A stretch of 64,000 nucleotides of DNA from Bacteroidales bacterium (GCA_029210585.1 JARGFP010000018.1:1-64000); one strand, 5' to 3'; positions 45,167-56,441 are shown, counted from the first letter of the stretch. Notes: generated by a model from the sequence alone, not told the origin. Translations and numbers: made by a program.

Positions 45167-45784
45167 ATGCCAGGATTAATTGGTAAAAAAGTCGGAATGA
45201 CCTCCATTTATGATGCAGACGGAAAGAATATCCCCTGTACCGTAATTCAGGCCGGACCTTGTGTCGTGACACAGGTAAAATCTGAGGACAGCGATGGATA
45301 TGCAGCAGTGCAGCTGGCTTTTGACGACAAGAAGGAAAAGAATACCCCTGCTGCCATGAAAGGTCATTTTGCGAAGGCAAAAACCACCCCGAAGCGGAAG
45401 GTGATCGAACTGAAAGGATTTGTTAAGGACTGGAAACCGGGTGACGTGATCACCGTAGATTATTTCAACAACGACATCTGGCTGGATGTATCCGGTATCA
45501 CTAAAGGAAAAGGATTCCAGGGCGTTGTAAAACGTCACAACTTCAGTGGTGTCAACGATGCCACCCACGGACAGCACAACAGGAACAGGGCCCCGGGTTC
45601 ACTCGGCGCATCTTCCTATCCTTCACGTGTATTCAAGGGAATGCGCATGGCAGGACAAACCGGCGGAAAAAAGGTAAAAATCCTTAACCTCCGCGTGATG
45701 AAGATCATTCCTGAAAACAACCTTTTGATACTGAAAGGTTCCGTACCGGGATCCAATGGTTCATATTTAATAATTGAGAAGTAA
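45167..45784 (+). CDS. rplC: 50S ribosomal protein L3
   Basis: uL3, 205 residues, near the peptidyl-transferase centre. [13 protein letters not shown] at the start and [26 protein letters not shown] in the long loop, holding the Gln that is methylated in E. coli. Its stop overlaps the rplD start by one base (TAATG), indicating coupled translation. Confidence 0.98.
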   Translation: MPGLIGKKVGMTSIYDADGKNIPCTVIQAGPCVVTQVKSEDSDGYAAVQLAFDDKKEKNTPAAMKGHFAKAKTTPKRKVIELKGFVKDWKPGDVITVDYFNNDIWLDVSGITKGKGFQGVVKRHNFSGVNDATHGQHNRNRAPGSLGASSYPSRVFKGMRMAGQTGGKKVKILNLRVMKIIPENNLLILKGSVPGSNGSYLIIEK

Positions 45785-46407
45785 TGGAATTAGAAGTATT
45801 AGATATCAAGGGAAAAGGCACCGGCAAAAAGGTGGAGCTGGACAAGGATATCTTTGGAATTGAACCCAATGATCATGCTATCTACCTGGATGTGAAGCAG
45901 TACCTCGCGCACCAGCGCCAGGGTACCCACAAAGCCAAGGAGCGCTCAGAGGTCAGGGGGAGCACAAAGAAGATCAAAAGGCAGAAAGGAACTGGAACCG
46001 CACGATTCGGTGATATCAAAAACCCGATCTTCAGGGGCGGCGGAAGAACCTTCGGACCAAGGCCAAGAACCTATGGTGCCAAACTGAATAAAAAAGTAAA
46101 AGAGCTGGCACGTAAATCTGCCCTCTCCTACAAAGTGAAGAACAACCAGGTGATGATCCTGCAGGATTTTACCCTCGAGCAGCCCAGAACCAAGGATTTT
46201 TCCGACATTCAGAAAAACCTGAAAGTGGACGATAAAAAAACAATATTCGTTTTAAATGAACGAAATAAAAATGTATATTTGTCGTCGCGAAATTTGCAGA
46301 ACTCCAAGGTTGTAACTATTTCAGAATTAAATACTTACGACATAATGAACGCGACAGCACTGCTGTTTGCCGAGAGTTCACTTGACGTTTTGCAAAAAAA
46401 AGCATAA
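45784..46407 (+). CDS. rplD: 50S ribosomal protein L4
   Basis: uL4, 207 residues; its extended loop lines the exit tunnel. [30 protein letters not shown] is the conserved tunnel loop where macrolide-resistance changes arise; no unusual residue is apparent. In E. coli L4 represses the S10 operon. One-base overlap with rplC. Confidence 0.97.
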   Translation: MELEVLDIKGKGTGKKVELDKDIFGIEPNDHAIYLDVKQYLAHQRQGTHKAKERSEVRGSTKKIKRQKGTGTARFGDIKNPIFRGGGRTFGPRPRTYGAKLNKKVKELARKSALSYKVKNNQVMILQDFTLEQPRTKDFSDIQKNLKVDDKKTIFVLNERNKNVYLSSRNLQNSKVVTISELNTYDIMNATALLFAESSLDVLQKKA

Positions 46408-46430
46408 GAAAATCTGATTAGAATAAGGTC

Positions 46431-46721
46431 ATGAACATATTATTGAAGCCTATAGTAACAGAAAAAATGACAGCCGCCGGCGAGAAATTCAATCGCTATG
46501 GGTTTGTCGTTGCGAAGACAGCCAATAAGCTGCAGATCAAGAAGGCAGTGGAGGAGTTGTACGAAGTGACCGTCTTGGATGTCAACACCATGCGCTATGG
46601 AGGCAAGCTGAAGACCCGCTATACCAAGTCGGGGGTGCTTTCAGGAAAGACCAATTCATACAAGAAGGCAGTGGTGACTGTTGCAGAAGGCGAAGCAATT
46701 GATTTTTACAGCAATATCTAG
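46431..46721 (+). CDS. rplW: 50S ribosomal protein L23
   Basis: uL23, 96 residues, at the tunnel exit where trigger factor and the signal-recognition particle dock. ILLKPIVTEKMT and YGFVVAKTANKLQIKKAVEELY are typical. Six bp before rplB. Confidence 0.97.
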   Translation: MNILLKPIVTEKMTAAGEKFNRYGFVVAKTANKLQIKKAVEELYEVTVLDVNTMRYGGKLKTRYTKSGVLSGKTNSYKKAVVTVAEGEAIDFYSNI

Positions 46722-46727
46722 GAAATT

Positions 46728-47558
46728 ATGCCAGTAAAGAAGTATAAACCAGTAACACCGGGACAACGAACCAAGCTGATGCCTACCTTCGAGGAGGTGA
46801 CAAGTTCAACTCCTGAGAAGTCGTTGATCAGGCCGATGAAACGGACAGGTGGCCGTAACAACCAGGGCCGCATGACTACCCGTTATATGGGTGGTGGTCA
46901 CAAGAAGCGCTACAGGCTCATCGACTTCAAGCGTGACAAGGATGGAATGACCGCAAAGGTGAAATCCATCGAGTATGATCCCAACAGGTCGGCGTACATT
47001 GCCCTGGTCGTATATGATGACGGAGAGAAGCGGTATATCCTTGCCCCGGAAAAGCTGAAGGTGGGCGATATCATTCAATCCGGGGAAGACATTGCACCGG
47101 AGATTGGCAACACCTTGCCGCTCAGTAAGATTCCCCTCGGAACAGGTGTACATAATATCGAACTCAAACCGGGACAGGGCGGCAAGATTGTCAGGAGTGC
47201 AGGTGCTTCTGCCACACTGACCTCCAGGGACGGAAAATATGCCATCGTGAAGCTTCCCAGCGGAGAGACACGGATGATCCTGGTAACCTGTCGTGCAACG
47301 GTGGGACAGGTTTCCAACAAGGACCACGGACTGGTTCTTTCAGGGAAAGCAGGAAGAAAACGCTGGCTGGGAAGGCGTCCGCGCGTTCGCGGTGTGGCCA
47401 TGAACCCGGTTGATCACCCCATGGGTGGTGGAGAAGGCCGTGCCTCAGGCGGACACCCGAGGTCAAGAACCGGTCTGATCGCCAAAGGTTACAAGACCAG
47501 GTCCAAGAAGAAGCCGTCCAATAAGTATATCGTTGAGAGGAGAAAAACTAAAAAATAA
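46728..47558 (+). CDS. rplB: 50S ribosomal protein L2
   Basis: uL2, 276 residues, needed for peptidyl transfer and subunit joining. [23 protein letters not shown] and the universal [20 protein letters not shown] segment with the functional His. The C-terminal end lacks the usual TPWG stretch and instead runs [19 protein letters not shown], which is the common Bacteroidota form. Confidence 0.98.
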   Translation: MPVKKYKPVTPGQRTKLMPTFEEVTSSTPEKSLIRPMKRTGGRNNQGRMTTRYMGGGHKKRYRLIDFKRDKDGMTAKVKSIEYDPNRSAYIALVVYDDGEKRYILAPEKLKVGDIIQSGEDIAPEIGNTLPLSKIPLGTGVHNIELKPGQGGKIVRSAGASATLTSRDGKYAIVKLPSGETRMILVTCRATVGQVSNKDHGLVLSGKAGRKRWLGRRPRVRGVAMNPVDHPMGGGEGRASGGHPRSRTGLIAKGYKTRSKKKPSNKYIVERRKTKK

Positions 47559-47564
47559 TAACAC

Positions 47565-47831
47565 ATGAGCCGTTCGTTAAAAAAAGGTCCATTTATCGAT
47601 TTTAAGCTGGAGAAGCGTATCCTGGAAATGAATGATGCAGGGAAGAAATCAGTACTGAAAACCTGGTCCAGGAGATCCGTCATCTCTCCCGATTTTGTTG
47701 GACATACCATCGCTGTTCATAACGGAAATAAATTCATCCCCGTGTATATTACAGAGAATATGGTTGGTCATAAGCTTGGAGAATTTGCTCCGACCCGTAT
47801 ATTCAGGGGCCACGGTGGAAAACAGAAATAA
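47565..47831 (+). CDS. rpsS: 30S ribosomal protein S19
   Basis: uS19, 88 residues, in the 30S head, contacts the A-site finger. [36 protein letters not shown] and [14 protein letters not shown] are conserved. Six bp after rplB. Confidence 0.98.
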   Translation: MSRSLKKGPFIDFKLEKRILEMNDAGKKSVLKTWSRRSVISPDFVGHTIAVHNGNKFIPVYITENMVGHKLGEFAPTRIFRGHGGKQK

Positions 47832-47853
47832 AAATTATTAAATACCTTATAAA

Positions 47854-48279
47854 ATGGGTGCCAGAAAAAGAACCAGGGCCGAGCAGGTCAAAGAGGCAAA
47901 GAAGAACCAGTATTTCGCAGTGTTGAGGAACGTTCCCACATCACCGCGTAAAATGAGGCTCGTTACCGACATGATCAAGGGTGTGGAAGTGAACAAAGCA
48001 CTTGACATGCTGCGCTTCAGCCAGAAAGATGCCTCAAAGGATGTTGAGAAGCTGCTGCTTTCAGCCATTGCCAACTGGCAGGCGAAAAACAAGGGAGCGC
48101 GCATTGAGGAAAGTCACCTTGTAGTTAAAGAAGCTTACGTTGACCAGTCACGTACACTGAAACGAATCCAACCTGCTCCCCAGGGCCGCGCCCACAGGAT
48201 CAAGAAGCGTTCGAACCACGTTACGATCATTCTCGACAGTCAGCACGTGGCCGAAGAAGTTGAATCTCAAGAAAAATAA
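47854..48279 (+). CDS. rplV: 50S ribosomal protein L22
   Basis: uL22, 141 residues, with the beta-hairpin that narrows the exit tunnel ([22 protein letters not shown]). The N-terminus is slightly longer than in E. coli ([20 protein letters not shown]). Five bp before rpsC. Confidence 0.97.
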   Translation: MGARKRTRAEQVKEAKKNQYFAVLRNVPTSPRKMRLVTDMIKGVEVNKALDMLRFSQKDASKDVEKLLLSAIANWQAKNKGARIEESHLVVKEAYVDQSRTLKRIQPAPQGRAHRIKKRSNHVTIILDSQHVAEEVESQEK

Positions 48280-48284
48280 TATAA

Positions 48285-48995
48285 ATGGGACAAAAAGTAA
48301 ATCCGATAGGGAACCGCTTAGGTATTATTAAAGGTTGGGACTCCAACTGGTATGGGGGAAAAGACTATTCAACCAAACTCGTTGAAGACAACAGGATCAG
48401 GGAATACCTGAATGCACGTCTGGCCAAGGCAAGCATCTCCAAGATCATCATTGAGCGCACGCTCAAGCTGATCACCGTTACCGTGAACACGGCCCGTCCG
48501 GGGATCATCATCGGCAAAGGCGGACAGGAAGTGGACAAGCTGAAGGAGGAATTGAAAAAGATCACCAACAAGGAGGTGCAGATCAATATCTTCGAGGTGA
48601 AGCGCCCGGAACTGGATGCCACCATCGTTGCCAACAATATTGCCCGCCAGCTGGAAGGAAAAGTTTCCTACCGCCGTGCCATCAAGATGTCTATCGCCTC
48701 TACCATGCGTATGGGTGCGGAAGGGATCAAGGTTATGATCAGCGGACGCCTGGGTGGCGCTGAAATGGCCCGCTCGGAATCCTACAAGGATGGACGCATC
48801 CCGTTGCATACACTGCGTGCCGACATCGACTATGCACTTGCTGAAGCACATACCAAGGTGGGCGTGCTCGGTATCAAGGTATGGATCTGTAACGGCGAGG
48901 TATTCGGAAAGCGCGACCTCTCCCCGAACATTGGTGCAAAGAACGTAAAGCCAAAGAGCGGAGGAGGAACCGGTTTCAGAAATAAAAGGAAATAG
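48285..48995 (+). CDS. rpsC: 30S ribosomal protein S3
   Basis: uS3, 236 residues, part of the mRNA entry helicase. The KH domain [14 protein letters not shown] and the C-terminal [31 protein letters not shown] are conserved. The end ([23 protein letters not shown]) is a phylum-style basic tail. Confidence 0.98.
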   Translation: MGQKVNPIGNRLGIIKGWDSNWYGGKDYSTKLVEDNRIREYLNARLAKASISKIIIERTLKLITVTVNTARPGIIIGKGGQEVDKLKEELKKITNKEVQINIFEVKRPELDATIVANNIARQLEGKVSYRRAIKMSIASTMRMGAEGIKVMISGRLGGAEMARSESYKDGRIPLHTLRADIDYALAEAHTKVGVLGIKVWICNGEVFGKRDLSPNIGAKNVKPKSGGGTGFRNKRK

Positions 48996-49028
48996 CAACT
49001 GAAGATAACATCGTAATATTTAAAGGGT

Positions 49029-49451
49029 ATGTTACAACCTAAGAAGACAAAATACAGGAGAATGCAGAAAGGGCGCATGAAAGGAAATGCGCAGAAGGGA
49101 AATACGCTTGCATTCGGATCCTTCGGAATGAAATCGCTGGAGACAGCATGGATCACCAGCCGGCAACTGGAGGCAGCTCGCCAGGCGGTTACCAGGCATA
49201 TGAAAAGGGAAGGACAGCTCTGGATCAGGATTTTTCCCGACAAGCCCATCACCAAGAAGCCTGCAGAGGTAAGGATGGGGAAAGGGAAAGGTGCCCCGGA
49301 AGGATTCGTATATCCAATCACCCCGGGCAGAATCATTTTCGAGGTCGAAGGTGTACCTTATGAAGTTGCAAAAGAGGCCATCAGGATCGGTTCGCAGAAA
49401 TTTCCTGTGAAAACGAAATTTGTTGTGCGTCGTGATTATGATATGAAATAA
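49029..49451 (+). CDS. rplP: 50S ribosomal protein L16
   Basis: uL16, 140 residues, binds beside the A site. [21 protein letters not shown] and the loop [15 protein letters not shown] with the Arg (EVRMGKG) hydroxylated in some bacteria. 33 bp separate it from rpsC, 11 bp from rpmC. Confidence 0.98.
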   Translation: MLQPKKTKYRRMQKGRMKGNAQKGNTLAFGSFGMKSLETAWITSRQLEAARQAVTRHMKREGQLWIRIFPDKPITKKPAEVRMGKGKGAPEGFVYPITPGRIIFEVEGVPYEVAKEAIRIGSQKFPVKTKFVVRRDYDMK

Positions 49452-49462
49452 AATATAGAAGA

Positions 49463-49675
49463 ATGAAGAGTTCTGAAATTAGGGAATTATCCACAAAAGA
49501 GGTCGAGGAAAGGATCGATACCGAAGAGAACATGCTTGCTCGTCTGAAGATGAACCATGCCGTTTCTCCCCTGGACAATCCGAATAAGATTCCCCAGACA
49601 CGCAAGAATATTGCGCGATTAAAAACTGAATTGAGAGCCAGACAATCTGCCGGGCAGACCGAAAGCAAAGAATAA
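49463..49675 (+). CDS. rpmC: 50S ribosomal protein L29
   Basis: uL29, 70 residues, two-helix protein near the tunnel exit. [17 protein letters not shown] and the [14 protein letters not shown] helix. Two bp before rpsQ. Confidence 0.95.
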   Translation: MKSSEIRELSTKEVEERIDTEENMLARLKMNHAVSPLDNPNKIPQTRKNIARLKTELRARQSAGQTESKE

Positions 49676-49677
49676 CA

Positions 49678-49941
49678 ATGGAAGAAGTAACCAGGAAAAC
49701 CAGAAGAGAACGAGTGGGTGTTGTTGCAAGCAGCAGCATGGACAAATCCATTATCGTCGTTGTAAAAAGGAAAGTAAAACATCCTATTTACGGTAAATTC
49801 GTGAACAAAAGCTCCAGGTTCATGGCGCATGACGAAGAAAATACAGCTAATCCCGGTGATACCGTTAAGATCAGCGAAACCAGACCATTGAGCAAAAACA
49901 AAAGATGGAGATTAGTAGAAATTATTGAAAGAGCCAAGTAA
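49678..49941 (+). CDS. rpsQ: 30S ribosomal protein S17
   Basis: uS17, 87 residues, OB-fold 16S rRNA binder. [34 protein letters not shown] and [22 protein letters not shown] are conserved. Two-base and three-base gaps on either side. Confidence 0.97.
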   Translation: MEEVTRKTRRERVGVVASSSMDKSIIVVVKRKVKHPIYGKFVNKSSRFMAHDEENTANPGDTVKISETRPLSKNKRWRLVEIIERAK

Positions 49942-49944
49942 GCC

Positions 49945-50310
49945 ATGATACAACAAGAAAGTAGATTATCAGTAGCAGACAACAGTGGTGCAAAAGAGGT
50001 GCTGTGCATCAGGGTGCTCGGAGGTACTAAAAAGAGATACGCCTCCATTGGCGACCAGATCATCGTCACCGTGAAGAGCGCAATTCCCTCGGGCGAAATC
50101 AAAAAAGGTGCCGTTACCAAAGCTGTGGTTGTACGTACCAGGAAAGAGGTGCGCCGTGCCGATGGTTCATACATCAGGTTCGACGACAATGCCGTGGTAC
50201 TGCTGAATGCTGCCGATGAGATGCGTGGTACACGTATATTCGGACCTGTTGCCAGGGAACTCCGTGACAAGCATATGAAGATCGTATCACTGGCCCCGGA
50301 AGTACTGTAA
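49945..50310 (+). CDS. rplN: 50S ribosomal protein L14
   Basis: uL14, 121 residues, at the subunit interface. [49 protein letters not shown] and [13 protein letters not shown] are typical. It binds the silencing factor RsfS in other bacteria. Confidence 0.98.
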   Translation: MIQQESRLSVADNSGAKEVLCIRVLGGTKKRYASIGDQIIVTVKSAIPSGEIKKGAVTKAVVVRTRKEVRRADGSYIRFDDNAVVLLNAADEMRGTRIFGPVARELRDKHMKIVSLAPEVL

Positions 50311-50329
50311 TATTTAAAAGAAGAAGCAA

Positions 50330-50653
50330 ATGCAGAAGAAATTACATATCAGGAAAGGTGACATTGTGATTGTCAATTCCGGTGAGTACAAGGGACAGCA
50401 GGGAAGGGTACTGGAAATTGACAGCGCCAAGCGCCGGGCAATTGTTGAAGGTGTGAACATGCTGTCGAAACACACCAAACCCAATGCCGATAACCCCCAG
50501 GGCGGGATCATCAAGAAGGAAGGCCCCATTCATATTTCCAATCTGAATGTCGCAGACCCCTCCACAGGAGAGGCTGCCCGGATCGGAAGAAGGCTGAATG
50601 ACAATAATAAATTAGTAAGATATTCAAAAAAATCAGGTGAGGAGATCAAGTAA
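50330..50653 (+). CDS. rplX: 50S ribosomal protein L24
   Basis: uL24, 107 residues, an early assembly protein with a KOW motif ([22 protein letters not shown]). [26 protein letters not shown] is conserved. Overlaps rplE by one base (TAATG). Confidence 0.97.
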   Translation: MQKKLHIRKGDIVIVNSGEYKGQQGRVLEIDSAKRRAIVEGVNMLSKHTKPNADNPQGGIIKKEGPIHISNLNVADPSTGEAARIGRRLNDNNKLVRYSKKSGEEIK

Positions 50654-51207
50654 TGGAATACGTACCTACCTTAAAGACAAAGTATAAAGAGGAGATCATT
50701 CCCGCGCTGACCGAAAAGTTTGGATACAGCAGTGGAATGCAGGTCCCCAGGCTGCAGAAAATCGTGATTAACCGCGGTGTCGGGCAGGCCATTGCCGACA
50801 AGAAACTGATCGATGTTGCTGAAGAGGAACTCACAGCAATTGCCGGCCAGAAGTCAGTGCAGACCATTTCCAACAAGGACATTTCCAACTTCAAACTGAG
50901 AAGGGGAATGCCCATTGGCGTGAAAGTGACCCTGCGCCGCGAAAGGATGTATGAATTCCTGGAGCGCCTGGTCAATGTCGCCCTGCCGCGGATCCGTGAC
51001 TTCAACGGGATCGCTGCCAAATTCGACGGTCGTGGGAACTACACACTGGGTATCACCGAGCAGATCATCTTCCCCGAAATCGATATCGACAAGGTGAACA
51101 AGATCTCCGGGATGGACATCACCTTTGTGACTTCCGCCGATACAGATGAAGAAGCATTTGCTTTGCTGAAAGAATTTGGTTTACCGTTTAAAAACGTAAA
51201 AAAATAA
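50653..51207 (+). CDS. rplE: 50S ribosomal protein L5
   Basis: uL5, 184 residues, binds 5S rRNA and the P-site t[46 protein letters not shown] and [21 protein letters not shown] are conserved. Four bp before rpsN. Confidence 0.98.
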   Translation: MEYVPTLKTKYKEEIIPALTEKFGYSSGMQVPRLQKIVINRGVGQAIADKKLIDVAEEELTAIAGQKSVQTISNKDISNFKLRRGMPIGVKVTLRRERMYEFLERLVNVALPRIRDFNGIAAKFDGRGNYTLGITEQIIFPEIDIDKVNKISGMDITFVTSADTDEEAFALLKEFGLPFKNVKK

Positions 51208-51211
51208 GAAT

Positions 51212-51481
51212 ATGGCCAAAGAATCAATGAAGGCTCGCGAAGTGAAACGCCAGAAAATGGTGGAGAAGTATGCCGACAAAAGAGCCAGGCTGAAAGCCGA
51301 AGGTGATTACGTCGGACTGAGCCGCCTGCCCAGGAACTCAAATCCCATCAGGATGCACAACCGGTGCAAGCTCACAGGCAGACCCAAGGGATATATGCGT
51401 CAGTTTGGGATCAGCAGAATCACTTTCAGGGAAATGGCATCCTCCGGACTGATCCCTGGTGTGAAGAAAGCCAGCTGGTAA
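51212..51481 (+). CDS. rpsN: 30S ribosomal protein S14, zinc-free form
   Basis: uS14, 89 residues, the long form without the CxxC zinc pairs. [40 protein letters not shown] is the conserved C-terminal half. Only one Cys is present, so no zinc should be bound. Confidence 0.97.
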   Translation: MAKESMKAREVKRQKMVEKYADKRARLKAEGDYVGLSRLPRNSNPIRMHNRCKLTGRPKGYMRQFGISRITFREMASSGLIPGVKKASW

Positions 51482-51510
51482 TTGTTAAACAGTTGAATAA
51501 TTAGATAAAA

Positions 51511-51906
51511 ATGACAGATCCGATTTCAGATTATCTGACCAGAGTAAGGAACGCAGTGATGGCGAAACATAAGATCGTCGATATCCCTGCCTCCAACATG
51601 AAGAAAGATATCACGCGTATACTTTTTGAAAAAGGGTATATCCTGAACTATAAGTTCGAGGACAAAGGTCCGCAGGGCAACATCAAGATCGCGCTCAAGT
51701 ACCACCCGGAAACCAAGATTCCGGCCATCAAGGAACTGGGCAGGATCAGTCGTCCCGGACTGCGAAAGTATGCTGACAAAGATTCCCTTCCCCGTGTTTT
51801 GAACGGACTGGGGGTCTCCATCGTGTCCACCTCACAGGGTGTGATGACCGACAAAGAGGCCAGGAGCCTCGGTATCGGCGGTGAAGTATTGTGTTACGTT
51901 TATTAA
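51511..51906 (+). CDS. rpsH: 30S ribosomal protein S8
   Basis: uS8, 131 residues, binds the 16S central domain; in E. coli it represses the spc operon. [59 protein letters not shown] are conserved. Confidence 0.98.
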   Translation: MTDPISDYLTRVRNAVMAKHKIVDIPASNMKKDITRILFEKGYILNYKFEDKGPQGNIKIALKYHPETKIPAIKELGRISRPGLRKYADKDSLPRVLNGLGVSIVSTSQGVMTDKEARSLGIGGEVLCYVY

Positions 51907-51924
51907 TAAAGAAAGATATTTACC

Positions 51925-52479
51925 ATGTCAAGGATTGGAATATTACCCATAACGATTCCACAGGGCGTCACGATCAATATCGACGACAACAACCTGGCGA
52001 CCGTGAAGGGCCCCAAAGGGGAACTGCAGCAGCAGATCGACCCGTCGCTGAAGGTGAAAGTGGAAGAAGACCAGTTGGTGGTCGAGCGTTCCGATGAGGA
52101 GATCAGGAGCAAGTCAATGCACGGATTGTACCGTTCACTGCTGAACAATATGGTCATCGGTGTATCAGAAGGATATACCATCAGGATGGAACTGGTGGGC
52201 GTGGGCTACCGTGCAGAAGCAAAAGGACAGGTGCTCGAACTCAGCCTGGGATACTCACACGATATCCACTTCAGGATTCCTGATGAGGTGGGTCTGGAAA
52301 CCAAAACCGAGAGAAGGTCCAACCCGGTGGTGACACTCACAAGTGCAGACAAGCAACTGATCGGACAGGTAGCTGCGAAGATCAGGTCCTTCCGTCCGCC
52401 GGAGCCCTACAAAGGAAAAGGGATCAAGTTCGTGGGTGAGCAGCTCAGGAGAAAAGCTGGTAAGTCAGCTGCGGTATAA
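51925..52479 (+). CDS. rplF: 50S ribosomal protein L6
   Basis: uL6, 184 residues, two-domain protein next to the sarcin-ricin loop. SRIGILPITIPQGVTI, MELVGVGYRAEAKGQ and RPPEPYKGKGIKFVGEQLRRKAGKSA are conserved. 39 bp before rplR. Confidence 0.98.
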   Translation: MSRIGILPITIPQGVTINIDDNNLATVKGPKGELQQQIDPSLKVKVEEDQLVVERSDEEIRSKSMHGLYRSLLNNMVIGVSEGYTIRMELVGVGYRAEAKGQVLELSLGYSHDIHFRIPDEVGLETKTERRSNPVVTLTSADKQLIGQVAAKIRSFRPPEPYKGKGIKFVGEQLRRKAGKSAAV

Positions 52480-52518
52480 TGTTTGAGAGATTCGCGAAAT
52501 AAAGAAAAAATTATAGAA

Positions 52519-52875
52519 ATGGCTTTAACAAAGCACCAGAGAAGAAGCAGGATCAAAATGAGGATCAGGAAGAACCTCACCGGTACGGGCGAGGTGCCCC
52601 GCATGACTGTTTTCAGAAGTAACAAACAGATCTATGTGCAACTGGTAAATGACCTTACCGGGGAAACCCTCGCCTCCGCTGCTTCCACAGAAAAAAGCAT
52701 TGCCGGAGAAAAAGTGAACAAGATCGACCAGGCCAAACTCGTTGGCAAAGCGATCGCAGGCAAGGCAAAAGAGAAAGGTATCGAGACCGTGAAATTCGAC
52801 AGGAACGGTTATTTGTATCATGGCAGGGTTAAAGGCTTAGCCGATGCTGCCAGGGAAAACGGACTTAAATTTTAA
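52519..52875 (+). CDS. rplR: 50S ribosomal protein L18
   Basis: uL18, 118 residues, 5S rRNA binder. The ATG at 52519 ([20 protein letters not shown]) is the family start; the frame is open 12 codons further but those are not homologous. [15 protein letters not shown] and [21 protein letters not shown] are conserved. Confidence 0.97.
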   Translation: MALTKHQRRSRIKMRIRKNLTGTGEVPRMTVFRSNKQIYVQLVNDLTGETLASAASTEKSIAGEKVNKIDQAKLVGKAIAGKAKEKGIETVKFDRNGYLYHGRVKGLADAARENGLKF

Positions 52876-52883
52876 ACATTGCT

Positions 52884-53402
52884 ATGTCAACAAATAGTAT
52901 AAGAAAAGTTAAAACAAGTGACCTCGAACTGAAGGACCGCCTGGTGAGCATTCAGCGGGTAACCAAGGTGACCAAGGGTGGTAGAACATTCAGCTTCTCG
53001 GCAATCGTTGTGGTTGGCAATGAAGACGGGATCGTAGGACACGGACTGGGAAAGGCAAACGAAGTTACTACCGCCATCGCAAAAGGGGTGGAGGATGCCA
53101 AGAAAAACCTGATCAAGGTTCCTGTCATTCACGGTACCATTCCCCATGAGCAGCTTGCAAAATACGGTGGAGCAACCATCTTTATCAAGCCGGCTGCAAG
53201 TGGTACAGGAGTGAAGGCCGGAGGTGCCATGCGTGCCGTACTGGAAAGTGTTGGCATCAAGGATGTACTGGCGAAATCCAAAGGGTCATCCAACCCGCAC
53301 AACCTGGTGAAGGCCACCATCGAGGCACTGCTCGAACTGAGGGATGCACATACCGTGGCACAGCACCGTGGCGTGACAATGGACAAAGTATTTAACGGTT
53401 AA
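52884..53402 (+). CDS. rpsE: 30S ribosomal protein S5
   Basis: uS5, 172 residues, part of the mRNA entry channel and decoding fidelity. [44 protein letters not shown] and [21 protein letters not shown] are conserved. Confidence 0.98.
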   Translation: MSTNSIRKVKTSDLELKDRLVSIQRVTKVTKGGRTFSFSAIVVVGNEDGIVGHGLGKANEVTTAIAKGVEDAKKNLIKVPVIHGTIPHEQLAKYGGATIFIKPAASGTGVKAGGAMRAVLESVGIKDVLAKSKGSSNPHNLVKATIEALLELRDAHTVAQHRGVTMDKVFNG

Positions 53403-53413
53403 TCAAACAGAAA

Positions 53414-53596
53414 ATGGGAAAAATCAGAATTACCCAGAAGAGAAGTAAGATCGGACAAACCGTCCGTCAGAAAAGAACCCTGGAAGCACTGGGCCTGAAA
53501 AGGATCAACCATACTGTTGAGTTGGAAGCAACTCCGCAAATACTGGGCATGGTAAGCAAAGTGGCGCACCTGCTCAGTGTTGAAGAGGTAAAGTAA
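53414..53596 (+). CDS. rpmD: 50S ribosomal protein L30
   Basis: uL30, 60 residues. GKIRITQKRSKIGQTVRQKRTLEALGLKR and the HLLSVEEV end are typical. Its size matches the bacterial form. Confidence 0.97.
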   Translation: MGKIRITQKRSKIGQTVRQKRTLEALGLKRINHTVELEATPQILGMVSKVAHLLSVEEVK

Positions 53597-53622
53597 TATA
53601 ATAACACTATAGATCAGGAAAA

Positions 53623-54069
53623 ATGGATTTGAGCAATTTACAACCCGCAAAAGGTTCGAAAAAAGCGAAGAAGCGGATCGGTCGAGGACAGGGATCGGGA
53701 CATGGCGGAACTTCTACCCGTGGTCACAAAGGACAAAAGTCCAGGTCCGGTTACTCCAAAAAGGTCGGATTCGAAGGAGGACAGATGCCATTGCAGCGTC
53801 GCGTGCCTAAGTACGGGTTTACCAATATCAACCGCAAGGAGTTTAAAGCCATCAATATCGGAACACTCCAGGAACTGGCCGACAAGAAGAATTTTACTGA
53901 GATCTCGGTGGAGACGCTGATCGAGGCCGGCCTGGTGCAAAAGAGCACCCTGGTGAAGATCCTGGGAGAAGGTGAATTGAAAGCAAAGCTGAACGTGAAA
54001 GCACATGCTTTTTCAAAATCAGCAATTGAAGCTATTGAAGCACAAGGCGGTACAGCCGAAAAAATCTAA
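53623..54069 (+). CDS. rplO: 50S ribosomal protein L15
   Basis: uL15, 148 residues, late assembly protein. KKRIGRGQGSGHGGTSTRGHKGQKSRSGY and FEGGQMPLQRRVPKYGF are conserved. Five bp before secY. Confidence 0.98.
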   Translation: MDLSNLQPAKGSKKAKKRIGRGQGSGHGGTSTRGHKGQKSRSGYSKKVGFEGGQMPLQRRVPKYGFTNINRKEFKAINIGTLQELADKKNFTEISVETLIEAGLVQKSTLVKILGEGELKAKLNVKAHAFSKSAIEAIEAQGGTAEKI

Positions 54070-54074
54070 ACTTG

Positions 54075-55409
54075 ATGAAGAAGTTTTTAGAAACGCTAAG
54101 GAATATCTGGAAGATCGAGGAACTCAGGTCGCGGATCATTTATACTCTTGGAATATTGCTGGTTTACCGGCTGGGGACGCATGTGGTGCTGCCGGGGATC
54201 GACCCCACCAGGCTCGCTAACCTGCAACAACCTTCCGGGGGGATCATGGATATTATCAACCTGTTTACAGGGGGAGCGTTTGCCAGGGCTTCCATCTTTG
54301 CACTGGGGATCATGCCGTATATCTCGGCAACCATCGTAATCCAGCTGCTGGGTATTGCCGTACCTTATTTTCAGCGGCTTCAGCGGGAAGGAGAGAGCGG
54401 ACGGAGAAAGATCAACCAGATATCCAGGTACCTTACAGTAGCAATCCTGCTGCTCCAGGCACCTACCTATATCGCCAGCCTTACCTACCAGCTGCCACCG
54501 GATGCATTCTCCCCGAACTTTTCAAAGATCGGGGCAGTGATCATCCTCACAGCAGGTTCCATGTTCATCATGTGGCTGGGTGAAAGGATCACAGATAAAG
54601 GGATCGGGAACGGGATTTCACTGATCATCATGATCGGTATCATCGCCGGACTGCCACAGGCACTCGGACTTGAGTTTTCTGCAAGACTTGCCCAGCAGGG
54701 AGGCGGACTCGTGGCATTCCTTGTTGAAATACTGATCCTGTTCGTGGTGTTCATGCTCTCTATACTGTTGGTACAGGGTACCAGGCGGATCCCGGTACAA
54801 TATGCCAAGCGGATCGTTGGAAACAAACAATACGGCGGTGTGCGGCAGTATATTCCCCTGAAGGTGAATGCTGCCGGTGTAATGCCGATCATCTTTGCAC
54901 AGGCACTGATGTTCATTCCCATCACGATTGCCGGGTTTGCGCAGTCCGACTCCGCAACAGGTGTTGCAGCAGCATTTTCCAACCCGGTTGGATTCTGGTA
55001 CAACTTCACCAACGCGGTGTTGATTATATTGTTTACCTATTTCTATACGGCCGTTACAGTGAACCCCACACAAATGGCTGAGGATATGAAGAAAAACGGG
55101 GGGTTCATTCCAGGGGTCAAACCCGGGAGAAAAACTGCGGAGTTCCTCGACTCGGTGATGTCGAAGATCACGCTGCCCGGATCATTCTTCCTTGCTTTTG
55201 TGGCCATCATGCCTGCATTTGCAATGATGTTCCAGGTGAACAGCAGTTTTGCAATGTTTTTCGGAGGTACCTCCCTGCTCATCATGGTGGGTGTGATCCT
55301 CGATACACTGCAACAGGTCGAAAGTCACCTGTTGATGCGTCACTACGACGGTTTGATGAAATCAGGAAAGATCAAGGGACGCGCCGGCGGTGCATCCTCG
55401 GCGATCTAG
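54075..55409 (+). CDS. secY: Protein translocase channel SecY
   Basis: Ten-helix channel of the Sec translocon, 444 residues. RSRIIYTLGILLVYRLGTHVVLPGI, FALGIMPYISATIVIQLL and the cytoplasmic loop GTRRIPVQYAKRIVGNKQYGG are conserved; the lateral-gate and plug regions look intact. The ATG at 54075 is used rather than the TTG just before. In the usual place after rplO in the spc group; adk is not present between secY and map. Confidence 0.97.
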   Translation: MKKFLETLRNIWKIEELRSRIIYTLGILLVYRLGTHVVLPGIDPTRLANLQQPSGGIMDIINLFTGGAFARASIFALGIMPYISATIVIQLLGIAVPYFQRLQREGESGRRKINQISRYLTVAILLLQAPTYIASLTYQLPPDAFSPNFSKIGAVIILTAGSMFIMWLGERITDKGIGNGISLIIMIGIIAGLPQALGLEFSARLAQQGGGLVAFLVEILILFVVFMLSILLVQGTRRIPVQYAKRIVGNKQYGGVRQYIPLKVNAAGVMPIIFAQALMFIPITIAGFAQSDSATGVAAAFSNPVGFWYNFTNAVLIILFTYFYTAVTVNPTQMAEDMKKNGGFIPGVKPGRKTAEFLDSVMSKITLPGSFFLAFVAIMPAFAMMFQVNSSFAMFFGGTSLLIMVGVILDTLQQVESHLLMRHYDGLMKSGKIKGRAGGASSAI

Positions 55410-55427
55410 ACTGAGAAACGTTCTTTG

Positions 55428-56204
55428 ATGATCTATTTAAAGACAGCGGAAGAGATTGAATTAATGCGGGAAAGCAACCTGCTGGTGTCGAAAACACTGG
55501 CAGAGGTCGGGAAACATGTCCGCCCGGGTGTTTCAACAGCAGCACTGGATGAAATTGCCGAGGCCTTCATTCGCGACCACGATGCGGTTCCCGGTTTCAA
55601 AGGATACCAGGGATTTCCTGCAACACTTTGTACTTCCGTCAATTCACAGGTGGTCCACGGGATCCCTTCAAAGGAAGTGATCCTCAGGGAAGGGGACATT
55701 GTTTCGGTGGACTGCGGGGTAGTGAAAAATGGTTACTACGGCGACACGGCATTCACGTTCGCAGTAGGGGAAACCGCACCCGAAGTGAAGCGGCTGATGA
55801 AAGTGACCAGGGAAAGCCTCTGCAAGGGAATTGAAAAAGCTGTCACAGGACAACGCGTTGGAGATATCGGTTATGCCGTTCAGCAACATGCAGAGAGCCA
55901 TGGATACTCCGTGGTGAGGGAACTGGTGGGGCACGGACTCGGACGGCGCATGCACGAGGAACCCGAGGTGCCGAACTACGGACGCAGGGGATCGGGCGTG
56001 AAACTGAAGAAGGGAATGGTGATCTGTATCGAACCCATGATCAATATGGGGAAACGCCAGATCAACCAGGGGGCCGATGGCTGGACCATCAGTGCAGCAG
56101 ACCATCAGCCATCTGCACATTTTGAGTTGGCAATTGCAGTTGATAACGGAAAGGCAGATATTTTATCCACCTTTTCCTACATCGACGAAGTAATACATAA
56201 ATAG
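55428..56204 (+). CDS. map: Methionine aminopeptidase, type I
   Basis: Removes the N-terminal Met from new proteins. 258 residues; the dimetal ligands are in the family motifs [19 protein letters not shown] (Asp pair), [19 protein letters not shown] (His) and [12 protein letters not shown] (Glu), with a final Glu in [10 protein letters not shown]. No N-terminal SH3-like or zinc extension, so it is the type Ia form. The ATG at 55428 is preferred to the TTG one codon upstream. infA follows after 7 bp. Confidence 0.96.
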   Translation: MIYLKTAEEIELMRESNLLVSKTLAEVGKHVRPGVSTAALDEIAEAFIRDHDAVPGFKGYQGFPATLCTSVNSQVVHGIPSKEVILREGDIVSVDCGVVKNGYYGDTAFTFAVGETAPEVKRLMKVTRESLCKGIEKAVTGQRVGDIGYAVQQHAESHGYSVVRELVGHGLGRRMHEEPEVPNYGRRGSGVKLKKGMVICIEPMINMGKRQINQGADGWTISAADHQPSAHFELAIAVDNGKADILSTFSYIDEVIHK

Positions 56205-56211
56205 TCGATAT

Positions 56212-56430
56212 ATGGCAAAACAAGCATCAATTGAACAAGATGGTGTGATTACCGAAGCTTTGTCGAATGCAATGTTTCGGGTGGAGCTGGAGAACGGACA
56301 CGTTATCACAGCACACATCTCAGGTAAAATGAGAATGCATTATATAAAATTACTGCCGGGAGATAAGGTAAAGGTGGAAATGTCACCCTATGACCTTACA
56401 AAAGGCAGGATTTCTTACAGGTATAAATAA
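56212..56430 (+). CDS. infA: Translation initiation factor IF-1
   Basis: OB-fold factor that blocks the A site during initiation; 72 residues. [30 protein letters not shown] and [25 protein letters not shown] are conserved. Joined with rpmJ and the alpha operon. Confidence 0.98.
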   Translation: MAKQASIEQDGVITEALSNAMFRVELENGHVITAHISGKMRMHYIKLLPGDKVKVEMSPYDLTKGRISYRYK

Positions 56431-56441
56431 AGAGTGAAGAA